DNA of 64,000 bases from positions 3,720,001 to 3,784,000 of the forward strand of contig NZ_CP014015.2 in assembly GCF_001559075.2 (NCBI RefSeq). Direction: 5' to 3'. The notes under the pieces are model-generated. The model was not told the DNA's origin, made no database searches, and saw only the letters and a list, made by a program, of their open reading frames with translations. Source of the stretch: Citrobacter amalonaticus (lineage in GTDB: Bacteria > Pseudomonadota > Gammaproteobacteria > Enterobacterales > Enterobacteriaceae). Each line of letters begins with the position of its first letter. The stretch's first letter is position 1. Position numbers and translations under genes: made by a program. Of the stretch, positions 34,913 through 43,201 are shown piece after piece.

Positions 34913-36967
34913 ATGGAACTGAAAGCAACGTCTATTGGTAAACGTCTGGCGCAACACCCGTACGATCGGGCGGTGATCCTCAATGCCGGCATTAAGGTAT
35001 CGGGCGATCGTCATGAATATCTCATTCCCTTCAATCAGTTACTGGCGATTCACTGTAAGCGCGGGCTGGTGTGGGGGGAGCTGGAATTTGTGCTGCCGGA
35101 CGAAAAAGTGGTGCGACTGCATGGCACCGAGTGGGCGGAAACCCAGCGCTTCCATCACCATCTGAATAGCCGCTGGCAGCAGTGGAGCCAGGAAATGAGT
35201 GAAGTGGCGGCTGGCGTACTGCAGGAGCAACTGGATTTAATTGCGGCCCGTACCGGGCAAAATGCCTGGCTGACGCGCGAGCAGACGACGGGGTTACAGC
35301 AACAGATCCTGCGGGCGTTTGCTGCGCTACCGCTGCCGGTTAATCGGCTGGAAGAGTTTGATAACTGTCGCGATGCGCTGCGCCAGTGCCAGGCGTGGCT
35401 GAAAGATATCGAGGCATGTCGACTGCAGCATAACCAGGCGTATACCGAAACGATGTTGACGGAATACGCCGATTTCTTCCAGCAGGTGGAATCGTCACCG
35501 CTCAATCCGGCTCAGGCCCGTGCGGTCGTCAATGGCGAACATTCTTTACTGGTGCTGGCTGGGGCCGGTAGCGGTAAAACATCCGTGCTGGTGGCGCGGG
35601 CAGGCTGGCTGCTGGCGCGGGGCGAAGCGGCCGCAGAACAGATCCTGCTGCTGGCTTTTGGTCGCAAAGCGGCGCAGGAGATGGATGAGCGTATTCGCGA
35701 GCGGCTGCATACCGAGGAGATAACGGCGCGGACGTTCCATGCCCTGGCGCTGCATATCATCCAGCAGGGCAGCAAAAAAGTGCCGACCATCAGTAAGCTT
35801 GAAAATGACACCGCCGCGCGAAATAAACTGTTTATCAGCACCTGGCGTCAGCAATGCAGCGAGAAAAAAGCGCAGGCGAAGGGCTGGCGACAGTGGCTGG
35901 AAGAGGAGATGGCGTGGACGGTGCCGGAAGGTAACTTCTGGGACGATGAAAAACTTCAGCGGCGTCTTGCCTCGCGTCTGGATCGCTGGGTGAGCCTGAT
36001 GCGCATGCATGGCGGAGCACAGGCGGAGATGATCGCCAGCGCACCGGAGGAGATTCGGGATCTGTTCGGAAAGCGCGTGAAGCTGATGGCACCATTGCTG
36101 AAGGCCTGGAAAAGCGCGCTGAAAGCGGAAAACGCCGTCGATTTTTCCGGTCTGATTCATCAGGCTATTGTGATTCTGGAAAAAGGGCGTTTTGTCAGTC
36201 CGTGGAAGCATATTCTGGTGGATGAATTTCAGGATATCTCCCCGCAGCGAGCGGCGTTACTGGCTGCGTTGCGTAAGCAAAATAGCCATACCACGCTGTT
36301 CGCCGTCGGAGACGACTGGCAGGCCATTTACCGTTTTAGCGGCGCGCAGCTTTCCTTAACGACCGCGTTTCATCAGACCTTCGGCGACGGTGATCGTTGT
36401 GATCTCGACACCACCTACCGCTTCAACAACCGCATTGGCGAAATCGCCAACCGCTTTATTCAGCAGAACCCACATCAGCTGAAGAAACCGCTTAATAGTC
36501 TCACGGCGGGAGATAAGAAAGCCGTCACGCTGCTGGACGAAACGCAGCTCGATGCGTTGCTGGATAAGCTTTCCGGTTATGCGAAAGCCGATGAGCGGAT
36601 TCTGGTGCTGGCGCGTTACCACCATCTGAAACCGACCAGTCTCGAAAAGGCGGCAACCCGCTGGCCTAAGCTGCAGCTTGATTTCATGACCATCCACGCC
36701 AGCAAGGGGCAACAGGCGGATTACGTCATCATTGTCGGGTTACAGGAAGGGAGCGATGGTTTCCCGGCGCCGGCGCGTGAATCCATCATGGAAGAGGCGT
36801 TGCTGCCGGTTGTGGAAGATTTTCCGGATGCGGAAGAGCGGCGGTTGCTTTATGTTGCCCTGACCCGCGCCCGACATCGGGTCTGGCTGCTGTACAACAA
36901 AGCGAACCCCTCACGTTTCGTGGAGGATCTCAAAGACCTGGACGTTCCGGTGGTAAGAAAACCGTAA
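34913..36967 (+). CDS. helD: DNA helicase IV (HelD)
   Basis: A 684-residue superfamily 1A (UvrD/Rep-like) 3'-5' helicase. Motif I AGAGSGKTSV is at about residue 219, motif II LVDEFQDISPQR at about 436, motif III GDDWQAIYRFSGA, motif V/VI TIHASKGQQADYV and YVALTRARHRVW. The N-terminal ~190 residues are the HelD-specific domain. The length equals E. coli HelD. Divergent from yccF. Confidence 0.95.
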   Translation: MELKATSIGKRLAQHPYDRAVILNAGIKVSGDRHEYLIPFNQLLAIHCKRGLVWGELEFVLPDEKVVRLHGTEWAETQRFHHHLNSRWQQWSQEMSEVAAGVLQEQLDLIAARTGQNAWLTREQTTGLQQQILRAFAALPLPVNRLEEFDNCRDALRQCQAWLKDIEACRLQHNQAYTETMLTEYADFFQQVESSPLNPAQARAVVNGEHSLLVLAGAGSGKTSVLVARAGWLLARGEAAAEQILLLAFGRKAAQEMDERIRERLHTEEITARTFHALALHIIQQGSKKVPTISKLENDTAARNKLFISTWRQQCSEKKAQAKGWRQWLEEEMAWTVPEGNFWDDEKLQRRLASRLDRWVSLMRMHGGAQAEMIASAPEEIRDLFGKRVKLMAPLLKAWKSALKAENAVDFSGLIHQAIVILEKGRFVSPWKHILVDEFQDISPQRAALLAALRKQNSHTTLFAVGDDWQAIYRFSGAQLSLTTAFHQTFGDGDRCDLDTTYRFNNRIGEIANRFIQQNPHQLKKPLNSLTAGDKKAVTLLDETQLDALLDKLSGYAKADERILVLARYHHLKPTSLEKAATRWPKLQLDFMTIHASKGQQADYVIIVGLQEGSDGFPAPARESIMEEALLPVVEDFPDAEERRLLYVALTRARHRVWLLYNKANPSRFVEDLKDLDVPVVRKP

Positions 36968-36969
36968 GC

Positions 36970-36993
36970 AACAGGCGACGTGCGTCGCCTGCG
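36970..36993. terminator. Hairpin between convergent helD and mgsA
   Basis: Nine-base inverted repeat caggcgacg (36972-36980) / cgtcgcctg (36983-36991) in the 31-nt gap. There is no T-run, so termination may be weak or Rho-assisted. Confidence 0.55.
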
Positions 36994-36998
36994 CGGGA

Positions 36999-37457
36999 TT
37001 ACTTGAGGCGTTCAGCCAGATAACGCGGATAGTCCGGAATGAGCACGTCGACGGCATCATTGAAGTGTGGCGACTGGATGATGAAATCCGCCGTGGCGAC
37101 GTTGGTGGCGACAGGGATATTCCAGACGGTCGCCAGACGCAGCAACGCTTTTACATCCGGGTCGTGCGGAACCGCGTTAAGTGGATCCCAGAAGAAAATC
37201 AGCACATCAATTTTCCCTTCAGAAATCAACGCGCCAACCTGCTGATCGCCGCCCATCGGACCGCTCAGCATGGCGTTAACGTCCATACCCGTCGCGCGTT
37301 GAATCAGATTTCCGGTCGTCCCGGTGGCGTAGAGTACATGTTTTTCCAGCAACGGCTGGTGGCGTTCTACCCAGCTCATCAACATTTTTTTGCAGTGATC
37401 GTGTGCAACCAGCGCAATGTGCTTACGCGCCGGCAAAGTGCGAGTCGTCAGTTCCAT
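36999..37457 (-). CDS. mgsA: Methylglyoxal synthase MgsA
   Basis: A 152-residue enzyme that converts dihydroxyacetone phosphate to methylglyoxal and phosphate, a bypass relieving sugar-phosphate stress. Active-site residues sit in SGPMGGDQQVGALI (Asp71) and NAVPHDPDV (His98, Asp101). There are two adjacent ATGs (37460 and 37457); the second gives the E. coli length. GloC at 1.4 kb handles a later step of methylglyoxal removal. Confidence 0.95.
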   Translation of the reverse strand: MELTTRTLPARKHIALVAHDHCKKMLMSWVERHQPLLEKHVLYATGTTGNLIQRATGMDVNAMLSGPMGGDQQVGALISEGKIDVLIFFWDPLNAVPHDPDVKALLRLATVWNIPVATNVATADFIIQSPHFNDAVDVLIPDYPRYLAERLK

Positions 37458-37549
37458 CATTCAGTTCCATTGTGGGCTTTGCTACAGAGTACTGAATGTG
37501 CCTGATGCTGCAAGAGAAAGACGAAAAAAAAGCCGGACGGAACAAAACT

Positions 37550-38212
37550 TCAGGACGAGGGTTGTTTCTCCGCCCATTGCAAAAAGCTATTGCGGGTTTG
37601 CGGGTCCGCCTGGCGAAACCAGTACTTCAGGCGCTGCTCTGTGAGCGTCTGAGATTGCGGCGGAATGGTATCCAGTTCTGAGACCCCCGAAAGCAGGGTG
37701 CTGTCGTCGGCCATCATCGTAGCGAACTGGGGCAGGGACGCTCGTTTTGCCGATTTATTGTAGCGCTCCGTTTCTGCCTCAAAATCAATGGTTTTAGTTT
37801 TTGAGGTAATGGCGAGGATATCCAGTTGTACCGGGATCGGCATCGCGTCGCCATCCAGTAATTCCAGCCGCGGAGCCACATCAAAATGGCTGGCTTCGCG
37901 GTCGCTTTCCAGGCGCGGAAGGTGAAAATTAACCTGCTCCACGCGCTGAGTGTCAAAACTGATCACCAGCGGCGGGGAAATGTAGAGCTGTTCTACATGG
38001 CTGGGGAGGCGGATAGTCTTCTCAACCCGAAAAACAAGTTGATGAGGCCCATTATCGAGCTCAATGCTGTCCGCACCGCGCAGGAGCGAACTGGAGACCT
38101 TTTTGCCGTCCAGCACCAGCAGGTCAATGTCGGTTGAAAGACGAAGCGTGGTAGCGAAAACCGTGACCGGCAAGCAGAGGGCTATCATCAGGGTCACAGT
38201 GCCGGTTTTCAT
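37550..38212 (-). CDS. yccT: Periplasmic DUF2057 protein YccT (CsgI)
   Basis: A 220-residue exported protein with a cleavable signal (MKTGTVTLMIALCLPVTVFA). The mature part is the UPF0319/DUF2057 domain (LRLSTDIDLLVLDGKKVSSSLLRGADSIELDNGPHQ). E. coli YccT has been described as an inhibitor of curli assembly in the periplasm. The start at 38212 matches the E. coli length; the upstream in-frame ATG at 38254 would destroy the signal peptide. Confidence 0.9.
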   Translation of the reverse strand: MKTGTVTLMIALCLPVTVFATTLRLSTDIDLLVLDGKKVSSSLLRGADSIELDNGPHQLVFRVEKTIRLPSHVEQLYISPPLVISFDTQRVEQVNFHLPRLESDREASHFDVAPRLELLDGDAMPIPVQLDILAITSKTKTIDFEAETERYNKSAKRASLPQFATMMADDSTLLSGVSELDTIPPQSQTLTEQRLKYWFRQADPQTRNSFLQWAEKQPSS

Positions 38213-38384
38213 AGGGTTCTCCTGTCCAAAGACCGCCGGGTAAGAATGTATCAAAATTTTTCGAGAATCATGTTTACTAACATATAGACATATTTTAGCG
38301 TTTTGCTCTCATACTTCCGGGTGGGACGCATGGTTGGGTTGTCAGGATTGTCGTACACTTTACAAAACAGCCTGGAGAATGATG

Positions 38385-38798
38385 ATGAAAGAGACCGATA
38401 TTGCTGGCATTTTGACCTCGACCCGCACCATTGCATTGGTTGGCGCAAGCGATAAACCTGACCGTCCAAGCTACCGCGTAATGAAGTATTTACTCGATCA
38501 GGGCTATCATGTGATTCCGGTTTCCCCGAAGGTTGCCGGTAAAACCTTGTTAGGGCAGCAGGGCTACGCGACGCTGGCGGACGTGCCGGAAAAAGTGGAT
38601 ATGGTGGATGTGTTTCGTAATTCAGAAGCGGCATGGGGCGTCGCTCAGGAAGCGATTGCGATTGGCGCGAAAACGCTGTGGATGCAATTGGGCGTGATTA
38701 ATGAGCAGGCCGCGGTGCTGGCGCGCGAAGCGGGATTGATGGTAGTGATGGATCGCTGCCCGGCGATTGAGATCCCACGACTGGGGCTAACGAAGTAA
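38385..38798 (+). CDS. yccU: CoA-binding domain protein YccU
   Basis: A 137-residue Rossmann-like CoA-binding domain protein (VGASDKPDRPSYRVMKYLLDQGY, nucleotide-binding N-terminus). Function unknown. Three ATGs in a row (38379, 38382, 38385); the last has the best spacing from SD ggag and gives the E. coli length. Confidence 0.9.
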   Translation: MKETDIAGILTSTRTIALVGASDKPDRPSYRVMKYLLDQGYHVIPVSPKVAGKTLLGQQGYATLADVPEKVDMVDVFRNSEAAWGVAQEAIAIGAKTLWMQLGVINEQAAVLAREAGLMVVMDRCPAIEIPRLGLTK

Positions 38799-38802
38799 GT
38801 TG

Positions 38803-38836
38803 ACGGGCCCGAGAAGCAATGTGCCATCGGGCCCTG
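38803..38836. terminator. Hairpin between convergent yccU and hspQ
   Basis: Perfect 8-bp repeat gggcccga (38805-38812) / tcgggccc (38827-38834) with a 14-nt loop in the 45-nt gap. No T-run. Confidence 0.55.
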
Positions 38837-38843
38837 GTAAGGA

Positions 38844-39161
38844 TCAGTTACGCAGGCGAGGGGCCTGCAACTGTTTACGGATGGTCTGAGCAAGCTCATC
38901 CATCGAAGGCTGTTCAGGATGCTCGTCCTGCGTTTCGCTGCTTAGCTGCGCTTCGGCAAGATAGGTATGCACGGGACGACCGTCATCATCTTCCATCACC
39001 ACGTGATACCACGGAGCGGCGCGAAGCTCGTCGTTGACCGCCAACTCATCAGGCGACGGCTCTGCAAGCGAATAGACCGGGTCGATATCCACGACCACTC
39101 CGAGATATCCTAACAGGGAATGGCGGACCTGCTGGCCGATACCGAATTTGCTGGCAATCAT
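38844..39161 (-). CDS. hspQ: Heat-shock protein HspQ
   Basis: A 105-residue hemimethylated-DNA-binding-fold (YccV-like) protein that acts in E. coli as a specificity-enhancing factor for Lon and stimulates degradation of mutant DnaA. The start MIASKFGIGQQVRHSLLGYLG at 39161 follows a strong SD gggaggtg; the ATG seven codons upstream contains the SD in its coding frame and is rejected. Confidence 0.94.
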   Translation of the reverse strand: MIASKFGIGQQVRHSLLGYLGVVVDIDPVYSLAEPSPDELAVNDELRAAPWYHVVMEDDDGRPVHTYLAEAQLSSETQDEHPEQPSMDELAQTIRKQLQAPRLRN

Positions 39162-39218
39162 AGTCACCTCCCGGGAAATCATTACTCTCGATATGAGGGT
39201 AAAATTCCACTTTTCAAG

Positions 39219-40409
39219 TTACATGACGCGACAGGCAAACCCTTTGAGATACAGCCCTTCCGGGTAGGTAGCGATCACGGGATGATCGGCGGCCTGACGG
39301 AACTGCTCTATAAATTGTACATCACGCCCCGCATCAATTGCGGCATCGGCGATGATTTTCTGAAATAAATCTGTTGTCATCAGGCCGGAACAGGAGAACG
39401 TCAGCAGCACGCCGCCCGGATTCAGCAACTGGATCGCCAGCATGTTGATATCCTTGTAACCCCGACATGCCCCCATCAACTGGCTTTTGTTTTCGACAAA
39501 CTTCGGCGGATCCATCACGATGACATCAAACTTCTCGCCACGATCGCGATAGGTTCGTAACAGTTTAAAGACATCGTCACGGACAAATTCCGCCTTGCTG
39601 AGATCGAGTTTGTTGAGTTCAACGTTCTGTTTCGCAATATCCAGCGCTTCCTGGGAGGTATCGACGCTGATCACCTGACGGCAACCGCCCATCAGCGCAG
39701 AAACGGCAAAACCTCCGGTGTAGGAGAAACAATTGAGCACCCGCTGGTTTTCGACATAACGACGCGTCGCCAGACGGCTATCACGCTGATCGAGGTAATA
39801 ACCGGTTTTATGACCGCCCTGGATATCCACCAGCAGTTTCATACCATGCTCTTCAATCGGCAGCAGTGCAGGGGGGATCTCACCGGTGACCGGGCCTTGC
39901 GTCAGTTCCATCCCCTCTTTTTTACGTACCGCGACATCGCTACGGTCATAAATCGCACATTCCGGGTAGAGCGCTTGCAGCACGCTAATCAATGCGGCAC
40001 GCTGATATTCCGCGCCGGCGCTGAGCAGTTGCAGCACCAGGAAATGACCGAAGCGGTCGATGGTCACGCCCGGCAAGCCGTCGGATTCTCCGGCGATCAA
40101 ACGATAGCTGTCCAGACCATCTTTTTTTGCCAGCCAGTCGCGCCATTGCTGCGCCTGTTGCAGACGGCGGGTGAAGAAGGCGATATCGACAGACTCGTTC
40201 TTGTCGAAGGTCCAGACGCGTGCGCGGATTTGCGACGCCGGGGAAAAGGCGCCACGGGCTAACCATTTACCCTGATGGTCAACAATGTCGATGGTTTCAC
40301 CGAGGTTGGCTTTACCTTCCATACGGGCAACAGCACCAGAAAAGACCCACGGATGGCGGCGAAGTAATGATTTTTCGCGCCCTTTGGCTAACACTAAACG
40401 TACACTCAT
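39219..40409 (-). CDS. rlmI: 23S rRNA m5C1962 methyltransferase RlmI
   Basis: A 396-residue SAM-dependent methyltransferase with an N-terminal PUA domain (about 1-75), a middle RRM-like region, and a C-terminal Rossmann domain: SAM motif CFSYTGGFAVSALMGG (about 225), DPPKF motif (about 302) and the FSCSG catalytic Cys segment. It methylates C1962 of 23S rRNA. The start MSVRLVLAKGREKS at 40409 equals E. coli; the open frame extends to 40520 without homology. Confidence 0.95.
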   Translation of the reverse strand: MSVRLVLAKGREKSLLRRHPWVFSGAVARMEGKANLGETIDIVDHQGKWLARGAFSPASQIRARVWTFDKNESVDIAFFTRRLQQAQQWRDWLAKKDGLDSYRLIAGESDGLPGVTIDRFGHFLVLQLLSAGAEYQRAALISVLQALYPECAIYDRSDVAVRKKEGMELTQGPVTGEIPPALLPIEEHGMKLLVDIQGGHKTGYYLDQRDSRLATRRYVENQRVLNCFSYTGGFAVSALMGGCRQVISVDTSQEALDIAKQNVELNKLDLSKAEFVRDDVFKLLRTYRDRGEKFDVIVMDPPKFVENKSQLMGACRGYKDINMLAIQLLNPGGVLLTFSCSGLMTTDLFQKIIADAAIDAGRDVQFIEQFRQAADHPVIATYPEGLYLKGFACRVM

Positions 40410-40503
40410 AATTAACGGTTCTGTCGAATCAAAGAAATGGGCGCCATTGTCCTGAGTTTTACCCGGATTTGCAACGCGCCCGAGGATGTGAAGGAGAATA
40501 ACA

Positions 40504-40785
40504 ATGTCGAGAGTCTGCATTATCGCGTGGGTTTATGGCCGGGTTCAGGGGGTGGGATTTCGCTATACCACGCAGCAGGAGGCACGGCGCCTGAGCTTAA
40601 CCGGTTACGCAAGGAACAGGGATGATGGCAGCGTGGAGGTTGTTGCCAGCGGCGAAGCGGAACAGGTCGACAAATTACTGAAGTGGCTCAAGGACGGCGG
40701 CCCGCGTTCTGCCCGGGTAGACAGAGTCCTGAGTGAGCCGCACCGTCCTCGAGAGGCGTTTACCGGTTTTAGTATTCGTTATTAA
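40504..40785 (+). CDS. acyP: Acylphosphatase AcyP (YccX)
   Basis: A 93-residue acylphosphatase that hydrolyses acyl phosphates such as carbamoyl phosphate. The catalytic Arg lies in YGRVQGVGFRYTT and the Asn in GYARNRDDGSVEV. SD aaggag is 6-7 nt upstream of the ATG. Divergent from rlmI and convergent with tusE; the stops overlap by 4 nt. Confidence 0.93.
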   Translation: MSRVCIIAWVYGRVQGVGFRYTTQQEARRLSLTGYARNRDDGSVEVVASGEAEQVDKLLKWLKDGGPRSARVDRVLSEPHRPREAFTGFSIRY

Positions 40786-41111
40786 ATACACTTCACCGGT
40801 TTCGGCAGGCCAGCAATTTTGGTGGCCTGTTTTGCCGGACCTTTCGGGAACAGACGATACAGATAACGGCTGTTGCCTTTCTCCTCGCCAAACTTATTTG
40901 CCATCGCCTTGACCAGCATCCGAATCGCAGGCGAAGTATTAAACTCCAGATAAAAGTCGCGCACAAAACGCACCACTTCCCAGTGTTCCGGGGAGAGGGT
41001 AATTCCCTCGTTTTCAGCAATGACCACCGCCATCGCTTCGCTCCACTGCGCGCTCTCTTTCAGATAGCCGTCGGCGTCGGTAGCGATTTCTTTACCTTCA
41101 AAGATCAACAT
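40782..41111 (-). CDS. tusE: Sulfur transfer protein TusE
   Basis: A 109-residue DsrC-family persulfide carrier that passes sulfur from TusBCD to MnmA for 2-thiouridine at tRNA wobble position 34. The conserved penultimate Cys is in the C-terminal GLPKPVKCI. TLSPEHWEVVRFVRDFYLEFNTSPAIRMLVKAM is the family core. Confidence 0.95.
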   Translation of the reverse strand: MLIFEGKEIATDADGYLKESAQWSEAMAVVIAENEGITLSPEHWEVVRFVRDFYLEFNTSPAIRMLVKAMANKFGEEKGNSRYLYRLFPKGPAKQATKIAGLPKPVKCI

Positions 41112-41147
41112 AATTCTTCACTGCGTTAGACAACCTGGCGGCAGTTT

Positions 41148-41180
41148 ACCAAAAAACAAAGCCCCGCATAAGCGGGGCCG
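41148..41180 (-). terminator. yccA intrinsic terminator
   Basis: Stem gccccgc (41161-41167) / gcggggc (41172-41178), loop ataa. On the minus strand it is followed by tttgtttttt. Confidence 0.83.
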
Positions 41181-41200
41181 GGTGTCATGCTTTGTGGCCG

Positions 41201-41860
41201 TTAATCGCGGCTGGCGAAGCCCAGAATGCTGAGCAGGCTGACAAAGATGTTGTACAGCGAAACGTAGAGGCTAACCGTTGCGCGGATATAGTTGGTCTCA
41301 CCGCCACGGATGATGTTGCTGGTTTCAAACAGGATTGCGCCTGAAGAAATCAGAATAAACACCGCGCTGATCGCCAGGTGCAGTGCCGGCAGTTGCAGGA
41401 AGATGTTAGCAACCATACCAATCAGCACCACCACAATACCGGCCATCAGCATGCCGCCGAGGAAGGACATGTCTTTGCGAGTGGTCAGCACGTAGGCGGA
41501 GCAGCAGAAGAACACCAGCGCAGTACCGCCCAGCGCCATACCGATCACGTCGCCCATTCCTGCGGACAGATAAGCGTTCAGAATCGGCCCAAGGATGTAA
41601 CCGAGGAAGCCGGTGAAGGCAAACGCGGAAATAATACCGCTTGGCTTGTTCGCCGTTTTATAGGTCAGGAACATCAGTCCGTACATCCCCACCAGCGTCA
41701 GAATCAGACCCGGAGAGGGCAGCATCAGCACGGTGCTGGCGGTAGCGGTGATCGCCGAAAACGCCAGCGTCAGGCTCAGCAGAAAATAGGTATTGCGCAG
41801 CACTTTGTGCGTGCTGAGTAGCGATGTACGGTCATGTGATGAACTAACAATACGATCCAT
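41201..41860 (-). CDS. yccA: FtsH modulator YccA (BI-1 family)
   Basis: A 219-residue inner-membrane protein with seven hydrophobic helices of the Bax-inhibitor-1 family. E. coli YccA is a substrate and modulator of the membrane protease FtsH and protects SecY when secretion is jammed. The N-terminal cytosolic tail MDRIVSSSHDRTSLLSTHKVLRNTYF is the part recognised by FtsH. Upstream (41861-42133) is tRNA promoter space with no other gene. Confidence 0.94.
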   Translation of the reverse strand: MDRIVSSSHDRTSLLSTHKVLRNTYFLLSLTLAFSAITATASTVLMLPSPGLILTLVGMYGLMFLTYKTANKPSGIISAFAFTGFLGYILGPILNAYLSAGMGDVIGMALGGTALVFFCCSAYVLTTRKDMSFLGGMLMAGIVVVLIGMVANIFLQLPALHLAISAVFILISSGAILFETSNIIRGGETNYIRATVSLYVSLYNIFVSLLSILGFASRD

Positions 41861-42133
41861 GAGTCACTCTCTTATGACAGATGTAATTAATGATGGAGGA
41901 TAATGAAAACACAGACGGCGACACAGCGCTTTTACCCATCTTTACTCATTTGATCTAAATCAGGTTTCATCGTGGATGACAGTGAATGGCTGATAAAGCG
42001 TGAGTGTGTGCTGAATAAATGGTCAATCTGTTGTTATTTCAGGCTATTAACAGCATTTTGACTGTTTTTCAGGCAAACGAACACATTCGGGCTTTACACG
42101 GCGCATCGGGATGTTTATAGTGCGCCTCATTCC

Positions 42134-42221
42134 GGAAGTGTGGCCGAGCGGTTGAAGGCACCGGTCTTGAAAACCGGCGACCCGAAAGGGTTCCAGAGTT
42201 CGAATCTCTGCGCTTCCGCCA
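42134..42221 (+). tRNA. serT: tRNA-Ser (anticodon UGA), serT
   Basis: An 88-nt class II tRNA including encoded CCA. Acceptor ggaagtg pairs with cgcttcc; the anticodon loop cttgaaa (42166-42172) carries TGA at 42168-42170; the long variable arm is cgacccgaaagggttcc; the T arm is agagttcgaatctct. Identical as far as I recall to E. coli serT. serT is the known insertion point of SPI-5 in Salmonella, and conserved gene order ends here. Confidence 0.97.
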
Positions 42222-42225
42222 GATT

Positions 42226-42265
42226 AAACAAGGGGTTACCGAAAGGTAACCCCTTTGTTTTTTTG
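42226..42265 (+). terminator. serT intrinsic terminator
   Basis: Stem aggggttacc (42231-42240) / ggtaacccct (42245-42254), loop gaaa, extended by aaaca/tgttt, followed by T-rich sequence. Confidence 0.88.
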
Positions 42266-43201
42266 GCTGTTGGTATAGTGTTGGTATTCGCCCGTCAATC
42301 GTATCTACTCATCTTGCTTCTCAGTGTTATGAACATTGAAAACGACTCCTCTCTGCGCTTCCCTCATAATCTGAAATGGCTTTTGCTTTACTATCCTAAA
42401 AGTTGGATAAAACGTCATTGTGCTAAGTGCTAATTTAGTCGCAGCACGCAGGCGTGCGTTGTTTTTCATACCACGAATGCAGCAATCGCTGGAAATATCG
42501 ATGTCCTTGACGCAATGACGCATCTTCAGAAGATTCTCTGGAGCACGTCGTGGCGAACGACCGTTGAAACGAAAGCAATAACTTCGCCGCAATCTGGAAA
42601 TTAGTAAGGTATGAAAATAGCCTTATAAAAAACATGCTCTTTAGTGGTTATGATTTAAATTACAATATTCAATTTGTGTCTATGCAAAGACAATATAAAA
42701 ATGCCTGGCATTTACATCTCTGAATTTATATTTTTATTTTTGGTTTTATTTTGATGAATTGTTTAAAGCATTCATTTAAGAATTTTAAAAAATATCTTAA
42801 AGAAGTTTAAATAATAAAAATATGTTAAAAAACAATGTGATGTACTGCATATTGCGCATGGTTATAATAGAGCGCTTACTGAGCTTTTAAAATTATTTCA
42901 TTTGATATACTCCCTCAAAGAATAGAAAATATAGTCCGTGCGTTACTTTTGTGTTTGTATAAATTTGAAATGATCTGGATTGGTTCTGAGTAACATAAGT
43001 TCAAAGATATGAATTTATACATATGAATACCTCATATCGTTATTTCACTTAATGCAAAAACGCACTTGTGTTAAGTGTGGTTTTGGTCCTGGCAACACCT
43101 TTCTTTTTGCTGGTTGAACCCGACCCTATGAGGGATTTTGTACGGAAACGTAATGGAATCATTTTTATTTAATATCCATGGATAAACAAGGAGCGTATCA
43201 T
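42266..43201. other. AT-rich gene-poor region between serT and the autotransporter
   Basis: About 940 nt with no convincing gene. The first part (42270-42620) has near-average composition and short open frames on both strands with no family I recognise; it may be debris of an old insertion next to the tRNA. From about 42,620 to 43,050 it is extremely AT-rich with many A/T runs, the composition typical of H-NS-bound promoters of acquired surface genes. The last 100 nt lead into the SD of the autotransporter. Confidence 0.5.

Noticed and set aside
42140..42433. An open frame starting inside serT
   Set aside because: It reads through the tRNA and its terminator, so it is not a gene.
42305..42592. 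A 95-codon minus-strand frame downstream of serT, considered as a transposase or integrase remnant
   Set aside because: No recognisable catalytic motif or family similarity in any frame; left as unassigned debris.
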